Source: Algoriphagus sp. CAU 1675 (GTDB lineage Bacteria; Bacteroidota; Bacteroidia; Cytophagales; Cyclobacteriaceae). From it: a DNA stretch of 64,000 nucleotides. The notes beneath the pieces are model-generated. The model did no database searches. It saw only the letters and a program-made list of their open reading frames with translations, and was not told where the DNA came from. The first letter of the stretch is position 1, and every line of letters begins with the position of its first letter. A program made the translations under genes and the position numbers. The stretch spans positions 186,001 through 250,000 of the forward strand of contig NZ_JARHUI010000002.1 in the NCBI RefSeq assembly GCF_029222925.1, in the 5' to 3' direction. This document shows positions 20,263 through 30,239 of the stretch, one piece after another.

Positions 20263-21060
20263 TTAAGTTACTACGGATCTTGTTTCCAAAACAACTTCTC
20301 CATGCCTGTTGTTTTTTAAAAAAGCCTGCCACTCATCCAGGTCAGAAACTTTCATCTTATTATCCATCCAGAGTACATCCTCCAGGCCCAGATAAATTGC
20401 AAAGCTATCCTCTCCGCTTTCTCCATGATGACAGGTAAACAAATCTCCCGGCATGGCATGATTAAAAGGGATCAGTCTTCCGGGAAGATGGGAGGCATTC
20501 CAGTTATATCCTGCAATGGAATAAATAAGGGCAAAGCCCTGTAAGTCATCCAAACCAAAAATACTCCTCCCTCCTGCTTGCCAAGGTGCATTGACATATT
20601 TGAGTGCGATCTCAATCAATTGATCCCTGTCTGCTTTTAGTGCATGACTTCTGGTGGTACCTGTAAACCCAATATGATCCTGCCAGTTGAATAGTTCCAA
20701 GTCCGAAAAATGAAGACGACTTCCAGGCAAGAGATACAAATTAGTCCCGAGGTATTCAATAGCGGCAATGGGACTAGTCACCACCTGAAAATCCTGATTC
20801 AGGTAATTCTGATAATCCGAAGGAGAGATTTCCTTCAGTGATTTTGCAGAAATCCATCCACCGATTCTGGTATCCTCATGAAAAACCCGGTACCATTTTC
20901 GGTCCGAGGTTACTGCCAATACCTGATAGCATTCCCCAAAAAGCAATTGGGTAACCAAAGCCGAATCAAAGGTAGGTTTGCGGTATAGCGGCAAAATCGT
21001 TTGCCGACAAATACCGAACACGTCATTTAAGGGCCATTCGCTGGAGTTCTCTTTTGGCAT
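20263..21060 (-). CDS. NlpC/P60-like protein with SH3 domains, catalytic residues missing
   Basis: The 265-residue protein has SH3-like segments in the first half ([37 protein letters not shown]). The C-terminal half follows the NlpC/P60 cell-wall peptidase pattern ([28 protein letters not shown]). Active relatives have a Cys in GxDCSGF and a His in HVGIYLG. Here the first motif reads GLDDLQGF and the second DSFAIYLG, so both residues are absent. There is no signal peptide or lipobox. The start lies 38 bases inside smpB. It is most likely a non-catalytic binding protein (inference). Confidence 0.8.
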   Translation of the reverse strand: MPKENSSEWPLNDVFGICRQTILPLYRKPTFDSALVTQLLFGECYQVLAVTSDRKWYRVFHEDTRIGGWISAKSLKEISPSDYQNYLNQDFQVVTSPIAAIEYLGTNLYLLPGSRLHFSDLELFNWQDHIGFTGTTRSHALKADRDQLIEIALKYVNAPWQAGGRSIFGLDDLQGFALIYSIAGYNWNASHLPGRLIPFNHAMPGDLFTCHHGESGEDSFAIYLGLEDVLWMDNKMKVSDLDEWQAFLKNNRHGEVVLETRSVVT

Positions 21061-21490
21061 CTTTTTCCTTCAGATCCTGTCTTTTATCATGGAGCTTCTT
21101 ACCCCTGCCCAAGGCAATTTCCATTTTGGCTTTGCCCCGGTCATTGATAAATATACGAACCGGAATAATAGTAAGACCTTTTTCCTGGGACTTAGTTTGC
21201 AGTTTTTCGAGTTCTTTTTTACTCAAAAGCAATTTTCTGTCCCGCACAGGCTCATGGTTGTAGCTTGCGGCCATGGAATAAGGGGCAATATGCATTTGTC
21301 TCACATAGAGTTCCCCATCCAAAAAAATACAAAAAGCCTCATTCAGTGATACTTTTCCCTCGCGTATGGATTTGATTTCTGTTCCTTTCAGAACCATCCC
21401 AGCGACATAAGTATCTATAAATTCAAACTGAAAGCTTGCTTTCTTATTCTTGATATTGATGACTTTATCAAACTTGTTAGCCTTGGCCAT
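21023..21490 (-). CDS. smpB: SsrA-binding protein SmpB
   Basis: The 155-residue protein shows the OB-fold core ([35 protein letters not shown]) and the basic tail ([20 protein letters not shown]). SmpB binds tmRNA and brings it to stalled ribosomes for trans-translation. It follows tsaD by one base in the same direction. The tmRNA gene itself is not in the window. Confidence 0.97.
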   Translation of the reverse strand: MAKANKFDKVINIKNKKASFQFEFIDTYVAGMVLKGTEIKSIREGKVSLNEAFCIFLDGELYVRQMHIAPYSMAASYNHEPVRDRKLLLSKKELEKLQTKSQEKGLTIIPVRIFINDRGKAKMEIALGRGKKLHDKRQDLKEKDAKRELQRMALK

Positions 21491-21491
21491 A

Positions 21492-22505
21492 TTAGATTTT
21501 CATTTTAGCAAGAGGAGTCACATCCAGTGAGGAAAAATCCCCCTTTAAGAATTTGTAATGCGCTGCCATAGCAATCATAGCTGCATTATCAGTACAATAT
21601 TCGAATTTGGGTATATACAGGTTCCAGCCTTTTCGGGCAGCCAATTCGGTAAGGGTACTTCTCAGACCAGAGTTGGCGGAAACGCCTCCGGCAATCGCTA
21701 TTTCCCGGACCCCATATTGTTTCACAGCCTCTTTCAGTTTAATCAACAACATTTGGATCAAACTGTACTGGATACTGGCGCATAAATCAGCCAGGTTTTC
21801 CTCGATGAATTTGGGATTTTCCTGAAGTTGGTTTCTAAGAAAATAAAGGACGGCTGTTTTAATTCCGCTAAAGGAATAATCCAGATTTGGCATACGGGTA
21901 ATCGGAAATTCGAAAGCCTTTGGATTTCCTTCCTTTGCATATTTATCGATCAGCGGCCCACCGGGATAAGGCAATCCAAGCAATTTTGCTGTCTTATCAA
22001 AGGCCTCCCCAACCGCATCATCCCGGGTTTCTCCAATGACCTCCATATCCAAGTGATCTTTGACTAGGACCAATTGTGTATGTCCTCCACTGACAGTGAG
22101 GCAGATAAAGGGGAAATTCGGTTTGGGATCTTCGATAAAATGAGCCAAAACATGAGCCTGCATATGGTTCACTTCGATCAGGGGAATCTGTCTGGAAAAA
22201 GCAAAAGCCTTGGCAAAACTCACCCCTACCAACAGAGCTCCCATCAGACCAGGACCACGGGTAAATGCTACCGCGGAGAGTTGGTCTTGGCTAAGGCCAG
22301 AGGAATGAATGGCTTCCTGAACTACAGGAATCAGGTTTTCCTGATGAGCCCTTGATGCAAGCTCCGGAACTACGCCTCCATATTTTTCGTGAACTGATTG
22401 TGTGGCCACAATATTATTAAGTACTTTGCCATTTAAGATTACAGAGGCAGAAGTTTCGTCACACGAGGACTCAATTGCTAGAATAGAAATATCGTTGGTA
22501 TCCAT
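21492..22505 (-). CDS. tsaD: tRNA N6-adenosine threonylcarbamoyltransferase TsaD
   Basis: The 337-residue ASKHA-fold protein shows [14 protein letters not shown], the iron-site histidines in [11 protein letters not shown], the nucleotide motif SGGHTQL and [10 protein letters not shown]. It transfers the threonylcarbamoyl group to A37 of ANN-decoding tRNAs. Its start codon shares one base with the divergent tamB start, so the tsaD promoter must lie inside tamB or be absent from this junction. Confidence 0.97.
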   Translation of the reverse strand: MDTNDISILAIESSCDETSASVILNGKVLNNIVATQSVHEKYGGVVPELASRAHQENLIPVVQEAIHSSGLSQDQLSAVAFTRGPGLMGALLVGVSFAKAFAFSRQIPLIEVNHMQAHVLAHFIEDPKPNFPFICLTVSGGHTQLVLVKDHLDMEVIGETRDDAVGEAFDKTAKLLGLPYPGGPLIDKYAKEGNPKAFEFPITRMPNLDYSFSGIKTAVLYFLRNQLQENPKFIEENLADLCASIQYSLIQMLLIKLKEAVKQYGVREIAIAGGVSANSGLRSTLTELAARKGWNLYIPKFEYCTDNAAMIAMAAHYKFLKGDFSSLDVTPLAKMKI

Positions 22506-25500
22506 TGGAAAAGAACGCGAAAGTTACGGATTTTTTGCACAAAGCTTTTCGAGTGCTTTTATGGATCGTATTCTCCATAGTTATACTTTTTACACTGATT
22601 GCACTGTTGATCCAGACCGACTCCTTCCAGAATTGGTCGATTGACAAAATTACCTCCTATCTCAATTCAAAAGGAAAGTTCAAAACCGATATTGATCAAA
22701 TTCATATTTCTTGGTGGGATGCTTTGGAAATTTCCGGCTTTGAAGTCCGCGATCATCGGGACTCAATTCTGTTCCAAATTGAAAAAGCCTCTGTGGATTT
22801 TGAGCTAAGCTCCGTATTGGCTTCAGGCAACCCTTCTCTGGACGCGGTAAGATTGGAACAGGCCCAAGTCAACCTATTTACCCATGAAGGGGATTCTATA
22901 ATGAATCTCAACCGATGGATTGGGGAACTAACTGACATATTTGGATCCGGATCCTCACAAGGCGGGTCAAAATTTGAAATCGGAACCATTGAAATCAGAA
23001 AATCCGGATTTTCCCTGGTGAATTACAATTCAGAACCCATCCAAGAAGGACTGGATTACAATAAAATGCGCTTTTCTGATGTGGTTCTAAGCGCTGAAGA
23101 CTTTTATCTGGAAAATGGAGAAGTCGGCATCAAGGTGGGATTGCTTACCGGCATGGAATATGCCTCTGGATTGGAAATCAAAGAGTTCAAGACCAACTAT
23201 ACTTTTTCCCCGGAAATGATGGAATTCGACAAGCTTTCCATCATTACCAACAACAGTTACATCAAAAATTATCTACGGTTTGAATACGCGAGTACCGCAT
23301 CTCTTTCAGACTTTGTCAATAAAGTAGCCATCATTGCCAGAATGGACGAAACGGTCCTAGGCCTAAAAGATTTGCATTTTTTTGCTCCTAGCCTTCCGGA
23401 TATTGATCATGACTTAGTGTTGACTGGAGAAGTCACAGGCCCGATTGCGGACATGAAATCAGACGAATTTCTTCTTCGCCTGGGCCAAAAAACTGAAATA
23501 TTCGGTTCCTTCCTGATAGATGGGCTTCCCAATATTGAGGAAACTTATTTGAATTTATCCCTTAAAAACTCAACCGTATTGGCCAAGGATCTCGATCCCT
23601 TTCTCAGCCCTGAGATCCAGAAGGAACTGAAAAAATTCAACACCATCCGATTGAACGCAGACTTTGCAGGACTTTTGAGCCGATTCACCACGAATGGAGA
23701 GTTTAAAACATCCATCGGAAATCTGACAGGCCGAGTATATCTTGACAGAAAGGACGGGGTCAACACCATCGTTTCCAAAGTCAGCATTTCTGATCTTGAC
23801 TTAGGTATCATCACGGACAGCCCGGAACTATTACAAAAGGTCAGTCTGGATGGAAATGTCAATATTCAAGGCTCCAACAAGGAAGATATTCTGATTGGCT
23901 TGGATGCAGCCATATCAGAAATTGGCATCAACAACTATACTTACAAAAACATCAACACGGATGCGGAATATGGATTGGATCTGTTCAAAGGAAATATTTC
24001 CATTCAGGATCCCAATTTGAAAATGATTGCCAATGGAGCCATCAACCTTCGCGACACAGTGGAATCCATCAATATCAAAGTTCAATTGGATACCGCCAAT
24101 CTAGGTTTGATCAACCTCAGTAAAAAGCAGGCCTTCTTAAGCGGGAATCTGGAAATGGACACCCAAGGGATTAAAATAGATGATCTGACAGGTATCGCAC
24201 GCTTCAAAAATATCAAAATCGGCTACGAAGACCGCTTTCTGGATCTGGGAGATTTCTTCTTCCAATCCCTTTTTGCAGGAGGTACCCGGTCCATGTCTCT
24301 AAACTCCGACTATTTGGTAGCAGGGGCCTCAGGGCATTTTGAACTGGAGCAAATGTATCAGGACCTGAAAGTACTATTCAGCCAATATTTAGCGATTCTA
24401 ATCAATGAAGAGCAGCCCATCGCAGATCTGAGCAATACATTTTCCCAAGCCTACAATCTGGATTTAAATGTGCGGATGATTGACATCAATCCCTTACTCC
24501 AATTATTTCAGCCAGACTTTAAAATCTCAAAAAACACCATTTTGGAGGGTGCTTTTTACCAAACTTCAGAAAACACCGTTTTCAACTTTTTTACCAGTAT
24601 AGATACTCTTACCTATAAGACCAATTCTGCAAGAGAAGTCAATATTGACTTCAACACTTCCAAAATCATCAACAGCGATGATATCCTTGCCTCCTTTTAT
24701 GTGTTTTCCAAAGCCCAAAACCTGGGTCAAGACCTTGAGTTCAACGATTTTGGATTTGAGGCAATTTGGAATGAAAATGTGCTTGACCTGGAATTAGCCA
24801 TAGATCAGGACAGCACCCAAAGTGAAGCACGGATACTTGCCTATGCACAGTTTTCCAACGAAAACACAAAACTTATATTCAAGGATTCTGATCTGAAAGT
24901 ATTGAATAGAACTTGGGAATTTGACCCGGAAAACCAAATTACGATTAGGCCGGGTGAAATAACCTTTGAAAATGTAAGGCTCAACTCCGAAGACCAGGAA
25001 ATTGACCTTGAAGGGCGCTATTCCAACCGTCCCGGAGATTTGCTCACTTTGTTGGTGGACAATGTGAATATGGATTTGCTAAATACCCTGACTCCACTTG
25101 AATTCCTGGGTAGAGCCAACGGTGAACTCTCCCTTAGCAATTCGGACAGTAGCCAAAGAACCCTAGATGCTGTCCTGAAAATCGATGATCTGAAAATCAA
25201 TGATTTCCCGATTGGAAATCTCTCTACGGAAGCTCACCTCAATGATTCTACAGTTCGGGTTTCCCTTGAAAATTTCACAGAAGGGAAACGCTCCATCTTC
25301 CTATCGGGTGATGTCTATCTGGAAAACTTTAAATATGACCTTCAGGGAGAACTTAGGGATGCGGAAATGGTGATCTTCGAACCGTTTTTAGCAAATTACC
25401 TAAGTGACATGGGCGGTACGGTTACTGGTGACCTCAAATTGTCAGGGACTGCATTGAAACCTATACTTACCGGATATGGAGCTGTCAGCCAGGGAAAACT

Positions 25501-27118
25501 GAAGGTGAATTTCCTCAACACCAACTACCAATTGGATGGAAGATTTCTGTTTGAACCCGGTGAAGTCAGTTTTGATCAATTGGTGGCAAAAGACATCAAT
25601 GGCAATACCGCCAGCCTTAACGGTGGATTGACCTACCAGGGCATTGAAGATATTGTCCTGAACATCAACTCCAGGATGAATAATTTTCAGGTTCTCAACA
25701 CTACCATACTCAACAATGAGGTGTTTTACGGCAATGCCTTTGTAACAGGCACCTTGGATATCATCGGTTCCACCTCTAATCTGGACATTAATGCACGTGC
25801 CACAAGTCAACCCAATACCCGGATTTACATTCCTCTAAGCAGTAGTGATGAGCAGACCAGTGAAGACTTCATTCACTTTATCAATGTCAGTGATACCCTC
25901 AGTATTCAGGGATTGACTGAGGAAATCAATCGTCTGGACATAAAAAATGTCAGAATGAACTTTGTATTGGACGTAACTCCCGATGCCTATACTGAGATCA
26001 TCATAGACCCGAGAACTGAGGAGAAAATTTCCGGAAGAGGACAGGGAATTCTCACGATGAATATTGACACCCAAGGCAATTTCTCCTTAAGTGGAACCTA
26101 TGAAGTGACTGAAGCCACTTACAATTTCTCTCTTTACAATGTCCTGAAGAAAGATTTCGAAGTTGAGCCAGGAGGAAGGATTACCTGGTATGGCAATCCT
26201 TATGAGGGCATCATGGATTTGACGGCTCGATACACGGAAACGGTTTCCATTGAACCTCTATTAGCAAGAAGCAGTACTTCGACTCAGGACCAATCCAGTA
26301 GCCTAGCCAGAAGGCGTTTTCCGGTAGATGTGATCATGGAATTGGATGGAAAACTACTTTCCCCTGATTTCAAGTTTGGCTTTGATTTCTCCAATTTTCC
26401 TACGAGCAGTGGGGAAATCCAAACTGCCATTTCAGCATTCCAAAACCGGATTGCCAATGATGAACAGGAAATGAACAGGCAGGTATTCTCTGTGATCATG
26501 ACCCGGTCCTTCTCTCCTGAAGGACAGTTTGCGGGGGTCAATTCCTTCTCCAACTCCCTGGGTCAATTGCTTTCCTCCCAGTTGAACAACTTCTTGGGAC
26601 AAGTGGACAAGAATCTGGAAATCAATATCGATTTGGCTTCATTGGATCAAAATGCACTGGAGACCTTTCAGTTGAGCGTAGCCTATACCTTTCTGGATGG
26701 GCGGTTGAGAGTATCCCGTGACGGAGGATTTACAGACAACAGAGGGCAGGCAGTTGCCACTTCTATTATTGGGGATTGGCAGGCAGAATATTTATTGACC
26801 GAGGATGGGGTTTACCGAATCCGGATTTTCAACCGAAACAACTTCAACACCTTCACTTCACTTTCACTTTCCAAAAATGTAGCCACTTATGGAGTTGCCG
26901 TTTCCCAAAACGTCTCCTTCAATTCCATTGGTGAACTTTTCCAGAAGATTACACGCAAAAAATCCCGAGAAAACCAGCTTCATGAGGATTCTGACAATTT
27001 CCTCCGATATAGTCAAGAAGACTGGACACCAATCAATCTGGATAATATTGAAGAAAGACTTGATTCCCTGAAAAATACACAGAATCAGTTTTTATACCGA
27101 AAAGAGGAAGATCAATAA
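22505..27118 (+). CDS. tamB: Translocation and assembly module protein TamB
   Basis: This is a 1537-residue protein with an N-terminal membrane anchor (VLLWIVFSIVILFTLIALLI), a very long strand-rich periplasmic body with AsmA/TamB-like repeats, and a C-terminal DUF490 domain ending near LSVAYTFLDGRLRVSRDGG. TamB-type proteins form a hydrophobic groove across the periplasm for lipid transport or outer membrane protein assembly. No ATG is usable: an in-frame stop lies at 22484-22486, and the candidates are TTG at 22505, TTG at 22535 or GTG at 22553. The last would leave only a short cytoplasmic tail before the anchor. Confidence 0.92.
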   Translation: MEKNAKVTDFLHKAFRVLLWIVFSIVILFTLIALLIQTDSFQNWSIDKITSYLNSKGKFKTDIDQIHISWWDALEISGFEVRDHRDSILFQIEKASVDFELSSVLASGNPSLDAVRLEQAQVNLFTHEGDSIMNLNRWIGELTDIFGSGSSQGGSKFEIGTIEIRKSGFSLVNYNSEPIQEGLDYNKMRFSDVVLSAEDFYLENGEVGIKVGLLTGMEYASGLEIKEFKTNYTFSPEMMEFDKLSIITNNSYIKNYLRFEYASTASLSDFVNKVAIIARMDETVLGLKDLHFFAPSLPDIDHDLVLTGEVTGPIADMKSDEFLLRLGQKTEIFGSFLIDGLPNIEETYLNLSLKNSTVLAKDLDPFLSPEIQKELKKFNTIRLNADFAGLLSRFTTNGEFKTSIGNLTGRVYLDRKDGVNTIVSKVSISDLDLGIITDSPELLQKVSLDGNVNIQGSNKEDILIGLDAAISEIGINNYTYKNINTDAEYGLDLFKGNISIQDPNLKMIANGAINLRDTVESINIKVQLDTANLGLINLSKKQAFLSGNLEMDTQGIKIDDLTGIARFKNIKIGYEDRFLDLGDFFFQSLFAGGTRSMSLNSDYLVAGASGHFELEQMYQDLKVLFSQYLAILINEEQPIADLSNTFSQAYNLDLNVRMIDINPLLQLFQPDFKISKNTILEGAFYQTSENTVFNFFTSIDTLTYKTNSAREVNIDFNTSKIINSDDILASFYVFSKAQNLGQDLEFNDFGFEAIWNENVLDLELAIDQDSTQSEARILAYAQFSNENTKLIFKDSDLKVLNRTWEFDPENQITIRPGEITFENVRLNSEDQEIDLEGRYSNRPGDLLTLLVDNVNMDLLNTLTPLEFLGRANGELSLSNSDSSQRTLDAVLKIDDLKINDFPIGNLSTEAHLNDSTVRVSLENFTEGKRSIFLSGDVYLENFKYDLQGELRDAEMVIFEPFLANYLSDMGGTVTGDLKLSGTALKPILTGYGAVSQGKLKVNFLNTNYQLDGRFLFEPGEVSFDQLVAKDINGNTASLNGGLTYQGIEDIVLNINSRMNNFQVLNTTILNNEVFYGNAFVTGTLDIIGSTSNLDINARATSQPNTRIYIPLSSSDEQTSEDFIHFINVSDTLSIQGLTEEINRLDIKNVRMNFVLDVTPDAYTEIIIDPRTEEKISGRGQGILTMNIDTQGNFSLSGTYEVTEATYNFSLYNVLKKDFEVEPGGRITWYGNPYEGIMDLTARYTETVSIEPLLARSSTSTQDQSSSLARRRFPVDVIMELDGKLLSPDFKFGFDFSNFPTSSGEIQTAISAFQNRIANDEQEMNRQVFSVIMTRSFSPEGQFAGVNSFSNSLGQLLSSQLNNFLGQVDKNLEINIDLASLDQNALETFQLSVAYTFLDGRLRVSRDGGFTDNRGQAVATSIIGDWQAEYLLTEDGVYRIRIFNRNNFNTFTSLSLSKNVATYGVAVSQNVSFNSIGELFQKITRKKSRENQLHEDSDNFLRYSQEDWTPINLDNIEERLDSLKNTQNQFLYRKEEDQ

Positions 27119-27159
27119 ACATTTTCTGCCTGAGTGTACTTGTTCATAAAAACAAAATC

Positions 27160-28458
27160 ATGCAACAAATCACCCTTTTTTGGTTCAGAAGAGATCTAAG
27201 ACTTGAGGACAATACTGGTTTTTTTTACGCCCTGCAACAGGAAAAAAATGTACTCCCTTTATTCGTCTTTGACACCAATATCCTGGAGAAGCTTGAGGAC
27301 AAGAAAGATGCCCGCTTGGAGTTTATCCATGAACAAGTCTGCAAACTAAAAAAACAACTAGAAGAAAAGGGAAGCAGCTTTTTGGTCAAAATTGGACATC
27401 CACTGAATGTATACAGGGAGCTTATGGAGAACTTTGACATTCAGGCTGTATATACCAACCGGGATTATGAGCCCTACGCAAAAGAAAGGGACAAAGCAGT
27501 GGAAAACCTACTCAAAGAAAAGTCCATTCCTTTCTACACATTCAAAGACCAAGTGATCTTCGAGCCGGGAGAAGTTCTCAATGGCTCTGGGGAATTTTAT
27601 AAAGTTTACACCCCGTATAGCAAGGTTTGGTTGGACAAATTCAAAAACACCAAAATTGAGTTATTGAGTAGCCCTCAGTGGAAAAACCTGCTTCAATGCC
27701 CTGCCTTTCCCCTTCCATCATTGGAGGAAATAGGTTTTGAGAAAACCGGAATCCAAATACCTCCGATGGACACCGATGAGCAACTGATAGCCAACTATGA
27801 CAAAACCCGGGATTTCCCAGCAAAGGCTGGAACTTCAAGACTGGGAGTTCATCTTCGATTTGGGACGATTTCCATCCGGAAACTGGCACTCATTGCTTCC
27901 AAACTCAATGCAGTTTTTCTCAATGAACTGATCTGGAGAGAATTTTACATGACTATTTTGGCCTACAACCCCCAAGTAGTGGAAAAAGCTTTCAAACCCG
28001 CCTACGACCGAATCCAATGGAGGAACAATCAGGAGGAGTTTAAAGCCTGGTGTGAGGGCAAAACCGGCTATCCCATTGTCGATGCAGGAATTCGTGAACT
28101 AAATGCAACTGGATACATGCACAATCGGGTCCGGATGATAGTTGCCTCTTTTCTTACCAAACATTTGCTGATAGACTGGAGATGGGGAGAGGCTTACTTT
28201 GCCAGTAAACTTCTGGACTTTGAATTGGCTTCCAATAACGGAGGCTGGCAATGGGCTGCAGGAACCGGTACGGACGCTCAGCCTTACTTTCGGGTTTTCA
28301 ATCCGGAGTCCCAAATGGAAAAATTTGACAAAGAATTGAAGTATGTTAAAAAATGGGTTCCAGAATTTGGAACAAATCTCTACCCAAAACCCATTGTAGA
28401 TCATAAATTTGCCAGACAGCGCGCGCTGGACACATATAAAAAAGCATTAGATCAATGA
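27160..28458 (+). CDS. Deoxyribodipyrimidine photolyase (class I type)
   Basis: The 432-residue protein has the photolyase N-terminal domain (FWFRRDLRLEDN, YTNRDYEPYAKERD) and the FAD-binding helical domain (TSRLGVHLRFGTIS, LNELIWREFY, ATGYMHNRVRMIVASFL, LIDWRWGEAYF, NGGWQWAAGTGTDAQPYFR). The tryptophans needed for electron transfer appear in place. It repairs cyclobutane pyrimidine dimers with blue light. It overlaps the next gene by four bases (ATGA). A cryptochrome-like role cannot be excluded from sequence alone. Confidence 0.93.
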   Translation: MQQITLFWFRRDLRLEDNTGFFYALQQEKNVLPLFVFDTNILEKLEDKKDARLEFIHEQVCKLKKQLEEKGSSFLVKIGHPLNVYRELMENFDIQAVYTNRDYEPYAKERDKAVENLLKEKSIPFYTFKDQVIFEPGEVLNGSGEFYKVYTPYSKVWLDKFKNTKIELLSSPQWKNLLQCPAFPLPSLEEIGFEKTGIQIPPMDTDEQLIANYDKTRDFPAKAGTSRLGVHLRFGTISIRKLALIASKLNAVFLNELIWREFYMTILAYNPQVVEKAFKPAYDRIQWRNNQEEFKAWCEGKTGYPIVDAGIRELNATGYMHNRVRMIVASFLTKHLLIDWRWGEAYFASKLLDFELASNNGGWQWAAGTGTDAQPYFRVFNPESQMEKFDKELKYVKKWVPEFGTNLYPKPIVDHKFARQRALDTYKKALDQ

Positions 28459-29402
28459 ATATAGGAGACCGGGTTCGGTTAATACACGGAAAAGAAGAGG
28501 GAATTGTACGAAAAATCTCTTCCAGCGGAAGGATAGAGGTGGAAATTGAAGATGGCTTCATCATCCCTGCCATGAAGTCGGAAGCAGTGGTAATCCACGA
28601 AACTGAAAAAGCCTACTTCGGAGACAAAGAAACCAAAGAAGAGTATACCCCTGCTCCTGTTTCCAGTTCCCCAAAAGACCAAGGCATCTATCTTGCCTTT
28701 GTCCCCATCAATGATCAAAACCTGAGCCTTTATCTCATCAACGACAGCAAGCAAGCCTATTTAGCCCATATCTCTGAGGTTTTTGGTGGAAATCACCGAA
28801 CCCTATTTGCAGGAAACATCCAATCTGGGGAGGGGAAAAAGTTCGATGACCGCCTATTGAAAGAAATGGATGAGTGGCCCGCATTTTTACTTCGATTCAT
28901 TCCGATTCAGGATAGACTGGAAAAGGCCAAGCCTGCCTTTGAAAGACAACTGAAAATGAAGCCAACCCAGTTTTTCAAACATCTCAGTAATGCTCCAATC
29001 CTAAACAAAACTGCCTACCTGTTTTCATTGGAAACGACAACCAAGGAATTGGACATCAGGAGCCTAAATCAGGAACTTGAACAACTCAACCCCAAACCGG
29101 AACCGCTTCAAGGCAGACAACCTGACAAAAGCATAGATCTACACATTGAAAAGCTGGTTCAGAACCATGACAAGATGAGTAATTCTGAAATCCTGAGAAT
29201 ACAGCTCGAAACTTTTGAAAAAAATCTGGATCAAGCAATAGCTTCCGGAATGCACGAAATCACTTTTATCCACGGACATGGAAACGGTGTTCTGAGAAAA
29301 GAAATTCATAAGCGCCTGAGCCAATTAGGAAATATTAAGTACTTTCAGGATACGCAAAAAGACCAATGGGGCTATGGGGCAACCTTGGTCAGAATTTATT
29401 AA
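28455..29402 (+). CDS. DUF2027 and Smr domain protein
   Basis: The 315-residue protein starts with an SH3/KOW-like strand region (IGDRVRLIHGKEEGIVRKIS), continues with a DUF2027-type middle part, and ends with a Smr domain (IDLHIEKLV, then EITFIHGHGNGVLRKEIHKRL). Smr domains bind or cut nucleic acids and occur in MutS2 and ribosome-rescue nucleases. The LDLH-like motif is IDLH and the HGxG motif is HGHG. It is translationally coupled to the photolyase and followed after three bases by a helical unknown. Confidence 0.85.
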   Translation: MNIGDRVRLIHGKEEGIVRKISSSGRIEVEIEDGFIIPAMKSEAVVIHETEKAYFGDKETKEEYTPAPVSSSPKDQGIYLAFVPINDQNLSLYLINDSKQAYLAHISEVFGGNHRTLFAGNIQSGEGKKFDDRLLKEMDEWPAFLLRFIPIQDRLEKAKPAFERQLKMKPTQFFKHLSNAPILNKTAYLFSLETTTKELDIRSLNQELEQLNPKPEPLQGRQPDKSIDLHIEKLVQNHDKMSNSEILRIQLETFEKNLDQAIASGMHEITFIHGHGNGVLRKEIHKRLSQLGNIKYFQDTQKDQWGYGATLVRIY

Positions 29403-29405
29403 ACC

Positions 29406-30239
29406 ATGCCGGTAAAAATCTCACCAGTATTTCAGGTTTTTGAGCAGCAGTATCAGGATGCAAAACAGCTTTATTTGGATCTGGGTAAACAAATAAAATC
29501 CAAAAAAGCGATTGAACTGCAGGGAAAGTTGAGCTTTCTGGATCTTTATGTTTCCCTAATTGCAAAAATTCACTTTGAAAAGGAAGGGCTTGAATTTCAA
29601 TTTTTATCCCCATTCAAACAGCTCACTAAAAATCTCAAGAAAATCAACCACCTCAAACTGGTAGAGCGCGGCTTAAAAAGAAGAGAGGGACGATCCGGAG
29701 AGACTTTCAATTCCTTTTCTGTCTATCTGGATAGGCAGAAAAAAGACCTATACAACGAGACTTTTGATCTGGTGGTAGGGAGCCCCTTGAAGACTTGGGA
29801 AGATTTTCATGTCAAATCTCTAGAATTCAGTAAAGGGATCAAACCACTGATGATCAATACAGCCATCAATCAACTGATCCAGGAAGAACTGGAGTTCTTT
29901 CATTTTGACCAAAGATCCGGGCTGGACAGCAAGGCAAAAAGAGACACATTTGAAGGTCTGAGAAGAATCATCATGTTGGAAAACCTTCTGATCAACCTAG
30001 GTTTCAATCCAATCTTTGTTGAAAGTGTACATTCAGAAATTGAAACACTCAAAGAGAATTTGAAACCTTGGTATGCCAACCACCTTGAACTTCAATCCCT
30101 CACCTATTTTCTGGGCCAAAAAGAGGAAGTTTCCAACAAATACCTGCAGTGGGTGATTGATTTAAAAGAGGAAAAGAAAAGCCTGTCTTCCAAGGTGGAA
30201 AAACAGGCTCTTGCTCTGTTTAAGAAAATTCTCGTCTGA
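29406..30239 (+). CDS. Helical protein of unknown function
   Basis: I do not recognise a firm family. The 277-residue protein has no signal peptide or membrane segment and looks almost fully helical, with basic stretches (LKKINHLKLVERGLKRREG) and a charged C-terminal helix pair. The pattern of basic helices and the ending (LELQSLTYFLGQKEEVSNK) faintly recalls CHAD domains, which bind polyphosphate. This is weak. It is the last gene of the photolyase-Smr unit. The final 60 bases carry a hairpin that seems to terminate the opposite gene. Confidence 0.7.
   Translation: MPVKISPVFQVFEQQYQDAKQLYLDLGKQIKSKKAIELQGKLSFLDLYVSLIAKIHFEKEGLEFQFLSPFKQLTKNLKKINHLKLVERGLKRREGRSGETFNSFSVYLDRQKKDLYNETFDLVVGSPLKTWEDFHVKSLEFSKGIKPLMINTAINQLIQEELEFFHFDQRSGLDSKAKRDTFEGLRRIIMLENLLINLGFNPIFVESVHSEIETLKENLKPWYANHLELQSLTYFLGQKEEVSNKYLQWVIDLKEEKKSLSSKVEKQALALFKKILV
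30180..30209 (-). terminator. Terminator of the cystathionine gamma-synthase gene, inside the opposing gene
   Basis: On the minus strand, arms AGCCTGT and ACAGGCT enclose a second TTCCA/TGGAA pairing and are followed by TTTCTTTTCC. It starts 30 bases past the stop. Confidence 0.65.
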
